In this document: positions 1 to 4,928 of the stretch, piece after piece
Layout of the letters: the number at the start of each line of letters is the position of its first letter
Numbering within the stretch: the stretch's first letter is position 1
DNA from: CAYXUW01 sp964468375
GTDB lineage: Bacteria; Planctomycetota; Phycisphaerae; Sedimentisphaerales; Anaerobacaceae
Assembly (NCBI GenBank): GCA_964468375.1
Contig: CAYXUW010000114.1
Span: forward strand, 1-6,640
Direction of reading: 5' to 3'
Length of the DNA stretch: 6,640 nucleotides
Notes under the pieces: generated by a model
Database searches by the model: none
Seen by the model: only the letters and a program-made list of their open reading frames with translations
What the model was told of the DNA's origin: nothing
Translations under genes and position numbers: made by a program

Positions 1-648
1 TCTTTAGGGGTGTTCATATTGTGGTTCGGCTGGTTCGGTTTTAATCCGGGCTCTACGCTCGGTGTACACAACGGTGGTTTTGATATTGGCAGAATCGCAA
101 TAAATACTAATCTTGCTGCGGCGCTTGGTGGTATAGCTGCGATGCTTACCGTATGGAAGCGTTTCGGTAAGCCGGATTTGTCAATGGCGATGAACGGTGC
201 CTTGGCGGGATTGGTGGCCATAACCGCGCCGTGTGCGTGTGTCGAGCCGTGGGCCGCGATAGTCATCGGTGCAATAGCGGGAGTGATAGTGGTGCTTGGC
301 GTCGAGCTTTTGGATAAATTGCAGATTGATGACCCGGTCGGCGCCGTGCCGGTTCACGGTATGTGTGGCATATGGGGGACACTCGCTGTCGGGATATTCG
401 GCAGAGCGTCGCTGGGACTGGCTAACGAAGGATTTGTTTACAGCGGCAACCCAATGCAAATAGGCATTCAAATGGTCGGCTCGGTCGCAGCGACTGTCTT
501 TGTCTTCGTTTGTATGGGCATTATATTTAAGCTGATTGATGTTACCATAGGCCTGCGAGTCAGCAGAGAAGAGGAACTGCGGGGCCTTGATATTGGCGAA
601 CATGGTATGGAAGCTTATGGTGGCTTCCAAATATTCAATACTATGTAA
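1..648 (+). CDS. amtB: Ammonium transporter AmtB-1, C-terminal part (5' end outside window)
   Basis: This is the 3' part of an Amt/Mep/Rh family ammonium channel, an inner-membrane trimer that brings in ammonium. The frame is open from base 1, so the true start lies upstream; the GTG at base 10 is an internal valine. The 215 visible residues begin in the segment matching TM7 (WFGWFGFNPGS). In it Phe14 fits the second phenyl-gate residue (E. coli Phe215) and Ser18 the recruitment-site serine (Ser219). The second pore histidine sits in VHGMCGIWG at residue 119 (E. coli His318); the first is outside the window. The protein ends with the usual cytoplasmic tail (RVSREEELRGLDIGEHG), the part that contacts GlnK in E. 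coli. A PII gene follows after 23 nt, the classic amtB-glnK pairing. Family assignment is firm; the missing half prevents checking the remaining pore residues. Confidence 0.97.
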   Translation, partial: SLGVFILWFGWFGFNPGSTLGVHNGGFDIGRIAINTNLAAALGGIAAMLTVWKRFGKPDLSMAMNGALAGLVAITAPCACVEPWAAIVIGAIAGVIVVLGVELLDKLQIDDPVGAVPVHGMCGIWGTLAVGIFGRASLGLANEGFVYSGNPMQIGIQMVGSVAATVFVFVCMGIIFKLIDVTIGLRVSREEELRGLDIGEHGMEAYGGFQIFNTM

Positions 649-671
649 GTTGTGATTAAAGGAGTTATTTG

Positions 672-1013
672 ATGAAGCTGATAATAGCCTATATTCAGCC
701 GCATAAATTAAAAGATGTCAAAAAGGCCCTTTATAAAGCTCAGGTTTATAAGATGTCCGTTACAAACGCTATGGGTTGTGGAGAACAACAGGGCTATGAA
801 GAAAGTTACCGCGGCATCAAGTTCGAGGTAAATCTGCTCAAAAAGGTAAGGCTCGAGATAGCAGTAAATGAAGCATTTGTCGAGCCGACGATTGAGGCTA
901 TAATCGATGGCGCAAAAACCGGACAAATCGGTGACGGCAAGATTTTTGTCGCTGACCTGCCCGAATGTGTACGCATTCGCACAGGTGAAAGAGGCGGCGA
1001 GGCCATTGGATAG
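672..1013 (+). CDS. glnK: PII nitrogen regulatory protein GlnK-1, lacking Tyr51
   Basis: This is a 113-residue PII signal protein of normal length. PII trimers bind ATP/ADP and 2-oxoglutarate and control partners such as Amt channels. The start is ATG 672, with AAAGGAG (658-664) 7 nt upstream, rather than the TTG at 669. The C-terminal PII signature is present (TGQIGDGKIFVADL, residues 83-96), and Lys90, Arg101 and Arg103 of the nucleotide site are kept. Gln39 and Lys58, used for 2-oxoglutarate, are also kept. In the T-loop (SYRGIKFE) Arg47, which plugs the AmtB pore in E. coli, is present. The uridylylated Tyr51 is Phe, and Arg38 and Lys40 of the T-loop base are Glu and Gln. It lies 23 nt behind amtB-1 and before a terminator, so it is probably the partner of AmtB-1. 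The name glnK rather than glnB rests on that linkage. Confidence 0.95.
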   Translation: MKLIIAYIQPHKLKDVKKALYKAQVYKMSVTNAMGCGEQQGYEESYRGIKFEVNLLKKVRLEIAVNEAFVEPTIEAIIDGAKTGQIGDGKIFVADLPECVRIRTGERGGEAIG

Positions 1014-1068
1014 AAGCATACTTCATACATAGATGGCAAGGCAGTACATAAGTGCCTTAGTCTGAGGT

Positions 1069-1103
1069 GGGCTCTGTACCATGGCTGTCAGAGCCCCCTT
1101 TTT
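1069..1103 (+). terminator. Intrinsic terminator after glnK-1
   Basis: A perfect 8-bp GC-rich stem (GGGCTCTG 1069-1076 with CAGAGCCC 1089-1096) closes a 12-nt loop. It is followed by CC and a run of five T (1099-1103). It lies 55 nt after the glnK-1 stop and should end the amtB-1/glnK-1 transcript, separating it from the amtB-2 unit. Confidence 0.85.
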
Positions 1104-1245
1104 AACATAAAAGTAACACTATTGTAAGGTTTTTTGGGAGTATTTACAAAAATGTAGCTTATTTCTCTGGCGGCTCATAGCTTTTAATGAACGTAACCTT
1201 GGTTCGTGCAAGATGTTATGCAAAAAGAGTTTTTGATTGCCCGTT

Positions 1246-1260
1246 TGGCATAAGCTTTGC
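1246..1260 (+). promoter_or_regulatory. Candidate sigma-54 (RpoN) promoter of amtB-2/glnK-2
   Basis: The sequence TGGCAT-AAGCT-TTGC closely fits the sigma-54 consensus TGGCAC-N5-TTGCW. The invariant GG (1247-1248) and GC (1259-1260) are separated by exactly 10 nt. Counting C1260 as -12 puts the start of transcription near 1272, giving a leader of about 160 nt before ATG 1433. Sigma-54 control through NtrC-type activators is well known for amtB-glnK and glnA operons, so the context fits. The match was found by eye; one mismatch in the -24 box (T for C) and one in the -12 box (G for W) remain. Confidence 0.7.
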
Positions 1261-1370
1261 GTACATCCGAGTGCAGCCATTTTACGCCAACCCAGAAACA
1301 TGTTGGGTCTACAAAAGCTCATAAAGCGTGCGAAACTGCATAGAATTGAGACTCACTGGCTGCCGGTTTT

Positions 1371-1397
1371 ATTGGCTTGCCGTGAAAAGAAGCCGAT
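1371..1397 (+). other. Hairpin in the amtB-2 leader
   Basis: ATTGGCTT (1371-1378) can pair with AAGCCGAT (1390-1397) over 8 bp, with one G-U pair and an 11-nt loop. It ends 20 nt before the amtB-2 ribosome binding site. No T-run follows, so it is not a terminator. It might affect translation or mRNA stability, or be chance. Confidence 0.35.
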
Positions 1398-1417
1398 TTC
1401 TGGTTCAGACCAATACG

Positions 1418-1423
1418 AAGGAG
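1418..1423 (+). promoter_or_regulatory. Ribosome binding site that fixes the amtB-2 start
   Basis: A consensus AAGGAG stands 9 nt before ATG 1433. The reading frame stays open 105 nt further upstream to a GTG at 1328. That GTG has no Shine-Dalgarno sequence and would place 35 mostly polar residues in front of a clean signal sequence, so ATG 1433 is chosen. Confidence 0.85.
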
Positions 1424-1432
1424 CGCAGAGAA

Positions 1433-2782
1433 ATGAAAAAAACACTAATAGTCGTAGTAACGGCGGTTCTATTATTACTGGTTACCGGGACAGCATTTTG
1501 CGGGTCTGAACCATCTGTTGAAATGAGTTCTTTGGCAAGTCAAAAATCGACAATCGATACAGGCGATACAGCGTGGGTATTAATATCCGCTGCACTTGTT
1601 ATGCTTATGACCCCTGGGCTGGCGTTTTTCTATGGCGGGCTGGTCCGGCGAAAGAACATGCTATCAGTACTTATGCAGTGTTTTATGATTCTGTGCATTG
1701 TAAGTATCCAGTGGGTTGTTTGCGGATATAGCTTGTCATTTGGGCCGGATAAGCATTCTATAATTGGCGGGCTTGAATGGTTCTTTTTGAAAGGCGTGGG
1801 AATGGAACCAAGCTCTGCCTATGCCGGGACAATTCCACATGAAGTGTTTATGATGTTCCAGATGATGTTTGCCGTGATAACACCGGCATTAATCATAGGC
1901 GCATTTACTGAACGTATGAAATTCTCATCATTTTGTATTTTCTCACTGTTGTGGGCAACTCTTGTATATGACCCGATAGCGCATTGGATATGGGGGGGCG
2001 GTGGTTTTTTGAGGAACATGGGTGCATTGGACTTTGCCGGTGGGGCAGTAGTTCATATTAACGCGGGTATGACGGCCTTGGCGGCTGCGCTGGTGCTGGG
2101 GAAGCGGCGGGGCTACCCGAATAGTATTTCCCCTCCGCACAACCTGCCGTTTGCTATACTTGGCGCGGGCCTGCTATGGTTCGGCTGGTTCGGTTTCAAC
2201 GCAGGCAGCGCTTTGAAGGCAGGTGCTCTGGCAGGCAGCGCGTTCACCGCAACACATCTTGCCGGGTCTGCTGCCGCTGCGATATGGGCTGTTCTCGACT
2301 GGCTCAAGTTCAAGAAACCGACAACGTTGGGTATAATTACCGGTGCAATAGCCGGTTTGGCCGCGGTTACACCGGCATCCGGGTTTGTTACACCTGTGGG
2401 GGCACTTTGGATAGGTATAGGAGCTGGGGTGCTCGCATGGCTGTCAGTTACGTGCCTTAAAGGGATTTTAGGTTATGATGATTCACTGGATGCCTTTGGC
2501 GTGCATGGAATAGGAGGGATTTGGGGCGTGATTGCGACAGGTATTTGGGCTACAAAGACTGTTAACCCGGATGGAGCAAATGGTTTGTTGTATGGTAATC
2601 CGGCGCAGTTGTTGATTCAAATCAAGGTCGTGGCTGTCACGGTAGTGTATTCATTCGTAGTAGGTTTTGTACTGCTCAAGTTCGTTGACGTGGTAACGAA
2701 GCTGCGGGTGAGCGAGCATGAGGAGCGTATAGGGCTGGATTTGACACAACATCGAGAAGCAGCATATACATTGATTGATTAA
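1433..2782 (+). CDS. amtB: Ammonium transporter AmtB-2, complete with signal peptide
   Basis: This is a complete 449-residue Amt/Mep/Rh ammonium channel. It starts with a likely signal peptide (MKK, then a hydrophobic core at about residues 5-18, possible cleavage after Cys23), as in E. coli AmtB. The Amt family signature is intact at residues 200-225 (DFAGGAVVHINAG followed by LVLGKR). Pore residues can be placed: Asp200 (E. coli Asp160), twin histidines His208 and His358 with the same 150-residue spacing as His168/His318, phenyl-gate candidates Phe146 and Phe255, and Ser259 for Ser219. About 11 membrane segments are expected. The cytoplasmic tail ends GLDLTQHREAAY, lacking the glycine of the usual HGxxAY tail seen in AmtB-1. 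It has its own sigma-54-type promoter and ribosome binding site, and a second PII gene follows after 19 nt. AmtB-1 and AmtB-2 differ widely, so this is not a recent duplication. Confidence 0.97.
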   Translation: MKKTLIVVVTAVLLLLVTGTAFCGSEPSVEMSSLASQKSTIDTGDTAWVLISAALVMLMTPGLAFFYGGLVRRKNMLSVLMQCFMILCIVSIQWVVCGYSLSFGPDKHSIIGGLEWFFLKGVGMEPSSAYAGTIPHEVFMMFQMMFAVITPALIIGAFTERMKFSSFCIFSLLWATLVYDPIAHWIWGGGGFLRNMGALDFAGGAVVHINAGMTALAAALVLGKRRGYPNSISPPHNLPFAILGAGLLWFGWFGFNAGSALKAGALAGSAFTATHLAGSAAAAIWAVLDWLKFKKPTTLGIITGAIAGLAAVTPASGFVTPVGALWIGIGAGVLAWLSVTCLKGILGYDDSLDAFGVHGIGGIWGVIATGIWATKTVNPDGANGLLYGNPAQLLIQIKVVAVTVVYSFVVGFVLLKFVDVVTKLRVSEHEERIGLDLTQHREAAYTLID

Positions 2783-2801
2783 ACAAGAAAGGACGAAACA
2801 A

Positions 2802-3143
2802 ATGAAATATATAGTAGCCGTTATTCAGCCGGATCGCCTTGACGAAGTGCTTACTAATTTGACGGAAAAAGAGATACACTTGGTAACTGTATCAAATGTA
2901 GTTGGTCGAGGCCGGCAGAAGGGCATAGCCGAGATTTACCGCAGCCATAAGGAACAGGGTAGTCTCCTGAAAAAGGCGAAATTAGAAATAGCGGTAAACG
3001 AGGAGTATGTAAAGCCGACTGTGGAAGCTATTACAGAAGGTGCGAGGACAGGGCAAATCGGAGATGGAAAAATTTTCATTATGGATCTGCCCGAATGTAT
3101 CCGCATTCGGACGGGTGAAAAGGGCGGTGAGGCGATAGGTTAA
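2802..3143 (+). CDS. glnK: PII nitrogen regulatory protein GlnK-2, with divergent T-loop
   Basis: This second PII protein also has 113 residues. ATG 2802 is chosen because AAAGGA (2788-2793) lies 8 nt upstream; the frame is open earlier, but only inside the end of amtB-2. The base of the T-loop is canonical (GRGRQKG, residues 35-41), with Arg38, Gln39, Lys40 and Lys58 all present. The C-terminal PII signature (TGQIGDGKIFIMDL) and Lys90, Arg101 and Arg103 are intact, so ATP and 2-oxoglutarate binding is expected. The T-loop tip is unusual: YRSHKEQGSL in place of the enteric YRGAEYMVDF. Position 51 is therefore Glu, and neither Tyr51 nor the cyanobacterial phospho-Ser49 is present. Arg47 is kept. 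It is probably co-transcribed with amtB-2 and is the likely partner of that channel. Its last 30 residues are nearly identical to those of GlnK-1, while the T-loops differ. Confidence 0.95.
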   Translation: MKYIVAVIQPDRLDEVLTNLTEKEIHLVTVSNVVGRGRQKGIAEIYRSHKEQGSLLKKAKLEIAVNEEYVKPTVEAITEGARTGQIGDGKIFIMDLPECIRIRTGEKGGEAIG

Positions 3144-3149
3144 GCAGAG

Positions 3150-3181
3150 CTCCTTATTTTGTTAAGGAGGCAGGTCTTTTT
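3150..3181 (+). terminator. Possible weak terminator or attenuator between glnK-2 and glnA
   Basis: CTCCTTA (3150-3156) pairs with TAAGGAG (3163-3169) over 7 bp, just after the glnK-2 stop. Five T (3177-3181) follow, but only after a 7-nt gap, so termination may be partial. The left arm overlaps CAGAGCT (3145-3151), which could instead pair with AGCTCTG (3214-3220), giving a mutually exclusive fold. Readthrough into glnA is plausible. Confidence 0.4.
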
Positions 3182-3225
3182 GATGTGACTGTTTTTGTCT
3201 TGCAGTTCCTGGAAGCTCTGTCTAG

Positions 3226-3231
3226 TATAAT
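3226..3231 (+). promoter_or_regulatory. Possible -10 box for glnA
   Basis: A perfect TATAAT lies 64 nt before the glnA start. No good -35 box is seen at 16-18 nt spacing; the nearest TTG-containing hexamer, TTGCAG (3200-3205), is 20 nt away. It could be an activator-dependent promoter or chance in an AT-rich stretch. I see no GG-N10-GC sigma-54 site in this gap. Confidence 0.3.
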
Positions 3232-3251
3232 GTGGTAGAAGTAAGACAAGT

Positions 3252-3299
3252 ATGAACAAAAACGAAAAAAATGTTTACAAAGAAGGAGAAACCCAATGA
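3252..3299 (+). CDS. Possible 15-codon leader ORF overlapping the glnA start
   Basis: ATG 3252 opens a 15-residue, lysine- and asparagine-rich frame (MNKNEKNVYKEGETQ). It stops at TGA 3297-3299, overlapping the glnA ATG by the classic ATGA arrangement. It contains the glnA ribosome binding site (AAGGAG 3283-3288). It has only a poor Shine-Dalgarno sequence of its own and no glutamine run beyond a single Gln, so it does not look like a classic attenuation peptide. It may couple translation to glnA, or may be chance in an A-rich leader. Confidence 0.2.
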   Translation: MNKNEKNVYKEGETQ

Positions 3300-4708
3300 C
3301 ACCAAAAGAGTTTTTTGAATTTGCGAAGAAGAACAAAGCTAAGATGGCAGACCTGAAGTTTACCGACCTTCTTGGCGCCTGGCAGCACTGCACGTTTCCG
3401 CTGGATATGTGGGACGAGGGCACATTTGAAGAGGGCGTCGGGTTTGACGGCTCATCGATACGCGGCTGGCAAGGGATTCACGTGTCAGATATGATGGCGG
3501 TGCCGGACCCGGATACAGCGGTGCTCGACCCATTCTTCAAAGAACCGATTGTCAGCGTGATAGCTGATATTGTTGACCCTATTACCAAAGAAGATTATAC
3601 ACGCGACCCACGGCACATCGCCCGAAAAGGGGCGGCTTATCTTAAAGAAACAGGGATTGCGGATACAGCCTATATAGGGCCTGAGCCGGAATTCTTTATC
3701 TTTGATGAGGTTCGCTATGAGCAGAACCAGCATACAGGGATGTATATGATAGACTCCATCGAAGGCTCATGGAATACAGCGAGATTCGAGGAGCCGAACC
3801 TTGGGTACAAACCGAGTTTCAAGGGAGGCTACTTCCCAGTAAGTCCAACTGATACTTTCCACGATCTTCGCACCGAAATGGCGCTTGAGATGATGAAGGT
3901 GGGGATTATGATAGAGGCTCACCATCACGAGGTCGCAACAGCTGGCCAGGCGGAGATTGATATGAAGTTCCAGGACCTGGTCAAGATGGCTGACCAGTTT
4001 ATGTGGTACAAGTATATAATCAAGAACGTAGCCAAACGAAATGGCAAGACCGTTACAGTTATGCCAAAGCCAGTCTTTGAGGATAACGGCAGCGGTATGC
4101 ATACGCACTTCTCGCTCTGGAAAGGCGGCGAGCCACTGTTTGCGGGCAAAGGTTACGCGGGATTGAGCGACCTAGGATTATACGCATGCGGCGGCCTTTT
4201 GAAGCACGCACCGGCGATTTTGGCGTTTGCCGCTCCCACGACGAATTCTTACCGCCGCTTAGTGCCGGGCTTTGAGGCACCGGTGAACCTAGTAATGAGC
4301 GCCCGTAACCGTTCTGCCGGGGTACGGATACCGATGTATACGCCGAATCCCAAGGCAAAGCGGCTTGAGTTCCGTTGTCCCGACCCAACCTGCAACGGCT
4401 ACTTGGCGTGGACAGCAATGCTGATGGCAGCACTCGACGGTATACAAAATAAAGTTGACCCGGGTGAGCCGTTAGATTGTGATATTTATGATATGACTCC
4501 GGAAGAGCTGTCAAAATATCCAAAGACACCGGGCTCGCTGGAAGAGGCGGTTGATGCACTTGAAAAAGACCATGCTTTCCTGACGGCAGGCAATGTGTTC
4601 ACCGAGGATGTTATCGAGACATGGATTACCTGGAAGCGGGAAAAGGAGATAAACGAGATAGCGTTGAGGCCGCATCCGCATGAGTTTCATCTGTATTACG
4701 ACAGTTGA
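3296..4708 (+). CDS. glnA: Glutamine synthetase, type I (GSI-beta-like)
   Basis: This 470-residue enzyme makes glutamine from glutamate, ammonia and ATP as a cytoplasmic dodecamer. ATG 3296 has AAGGAG (3283-3288) 7 nt upstream. Length and sequence follow E. coli GlnA almost without gaps. Visible active-site elements are the Asp51 latch in FDGSSIRGW, Glu130/Glu132 in GPEPEFF, Glu212 and Glu220 in HHHEVATAGQAEID, His269 in NGSGMHTHFS, flap Glu327 in VPGFEAP, Arg residues in NRSAGVRIP, and Glu358 in RLEFRCPDP. Tyr398 in DIYDMTPEE matches the tyrosine adenylylated by GlnE in enteric GS (Tyr397 of the mature enzyme), so it looks like the GSI-beta group. Its position after two amt-glnK pairs and before gltB makes it the assimilatory enzyme. 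It may be read from glnK-2 by readthrough or from its own weak promoter. Whether GlnE exists in this organism cannot be seen. Confidence 0.98.
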   Translation: MTPKEFFEFAKKNKAKMADLKFTDLLGAWQHCTFPLDMWDEGTFEEGVGFDGSSIRGWQGIHVSDMMAVPDPDTAVLDPFFKEPIVSVIADIVDPITKEDYTRDPRHIARKGAAYLKETGIADTAYIGPEPEFFIFDEVRYEQNQHTGMYMIDSIEGSWNTARFEEPNLGYKPSFKGGYFPVSPTDTFHDLRTEMALEMMKVGIMIEAHHHEVATAGQAEIDMKFQDLVKMADQFMWYKYIIKNVAKRNGKTVTVMPKPVFEDNGSGMHTHFSLWKGGEPLFAGKGYAGLSDLGLYACGGLLKHAPAILAFAAPTTNSYRRLVPGFEAPVNLVMSARNRSAGVRIPMYTPNPKAKRLEFRCPDPTCNGYLAWTAMLMAALDGIQNKVDPGEPLDCDIYDMTPEELSKYPKTPGSLEEAVDALEKDHAFLTAGNVFTEDVIETWITWKREKEINEIALRPHPHEFHLYYDS

Positions 4709-4752
4709 TATAAGTTTAGTTTAAAAATATTATTAGATTATTAGTTTTGTGC

Positions 4753-4798
4753 AACCTCCCTGTCGGTGTGGGTGCAACCGCGCTGACAGGGTGGTTTT
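4753..4798 (+). terminator. Terminator-like hairpin after glnA
   Basis: AACC-T-CCCTGTC (4753-4764) pairs with GACAGGG-T-GGTT (4784-4796), with one T-T mismatch. The stem can continue inward with alternating G-C and G-U pairs to a short loop near 4772-4777. The tail is only four T (4795-4798), part of which lies in the stem, so efficiency is uncertain. GTGCAACC occurs twice here (4749-4756 and 4772-4779). It probably ends or reduces transcription between glnA and gltB. Confidence 0.65.
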
Positions 4799-4814
4799 GC
4801 GTATAGCCCCTAAG

Positions 4815-4849
4815 AATAGCAACGCGCAGTCAATAATGTTGTTGCTGTT
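4815..4849 (+). other. Hairpin upstream of gltB
   Basis: AATAGCAAC (4815-4823) pairs with GTTGCTGTT (4841-4849) over 9 bp with one G-U pair and a 17-nt loop. No T-run follows. A smaller 5-bp stem (GTGTT 4862-4866 with AACAC 4876-4880) is next to it. The function is unknown; it could be a binding site or an RNA fold if transcripts from glnA read through. Confidence 0.3.
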
Positions 4850-4892
4850 TGTCGAAAGAAGGTGTTTAATTCTGTAACACGCAGCTGGGATT

Positions 4893-4922
4893 TTGAACTA
4901 GGGCGAATTCAAAGAGTATAAA
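4893..4922 (+). promoter_or_regulatory. Candidate sigma-70-type promoter of gltB
   Basis: TTGAAC (4893-4898) and TATAAA (4917-4922) are separated by 18 nt, a fair match to the sigma-70 consensus. The expected transcription start, about 7 nt after the -10 box, would fall at or next to the gltB ATG (4929), predicting a leaderless mRNA. The area is AT-rich, so chance cannot be excluded. Confidence 0.4.
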
Positions 4923-4928
4923 TTATAA

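Larger units (their letters stand above)
1014..1432. other. 419-nt non-coding region between glnK-1 and amtB-2
   Basis: No credible gene is seen here on either strand. It begins with a small hairpin (AAGGCA 1038-1043 with TGCCTT 1053-1058), followed by a strong intrinsic terminator (1069-1103). The middle (1104-1245) is AT-rich and contains a weak inverted repeat (TTGTAA 1122-1127 with TTACAA 1144-1149) and two TGCA boxes (1207-1222). A sigma-54-type promoter lies at 1246-1260. The remaining roughly 160 nt form the leader of amtB-2. It contains weak pairing around 1286-1307 (CCAAC with GTTGG, or ACCCA with TGGGT), a better hairpin at 1371-1397, and the amtB-2 ribosome binding site. I recognise no known riboswitch. 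Confidence 0.7.

Noticed and set aside
181..630. 149-codon open frame on the minus strand inside amtB-1
   Set aside because: It lies fully antisense to a conserved transporter frame, has no recognisable domain, and is explained by the codon pattern of amtB-1.
1207..1222. NtrC binding site made of two TGCA boxes
   Set aside because: Only four bases per half-site match, the spacing is off the TGCACC-N5-GGTGCA pattern, and the position is closer to the promoter than usual, so I do not list it as a feature.
1119..1322. 67-codon minus-strand frame in the glnK-1/amtB-2 gap
   Set aside because: No ribosome binding site precedes its ATG, no domain is recognisable, and it runs through the sigma-54-type promoter on the other strand.
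1328..1432. N-terminal extension of amtB-2 from GTG 1328
   Set aside because: No Shine-Dalgarno sequence is present, and the extra 35 residues would bury a normal signal peptide. ATG 1433 has AAGGAG at 9 nt.
672..3143. NifI1/NifI2-type PII pair of nitrogen fixation
   Set aside because: They lack Tyr51 as NifI proteins do, but each follows an ammonium transporter gene and no nif gene is in the window, so Amt-linked GlnK is the better reading.
3144..3295. Glutamine riboswitch (glnA RNA motif) before glnA
   Set aside because: I could not find the conserved core of that motif in this gap or the other two long gaps. An Infernal search with the Rfam glnA model would settle it.
4059..4559. 166-codon open frame on the minus strand inside glnA
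   Set aside because: It is antisense to a fully conserved part of glutamine synthetase and its translation looks like low-complexity shadow sequence.
4749..4779. GTGCAACC direct repeat as a regulator site
   Set aside because: The two 8-nt copies lie within the terminator-like hairpin after glnA and are more simply part of its stem and loop sequence.
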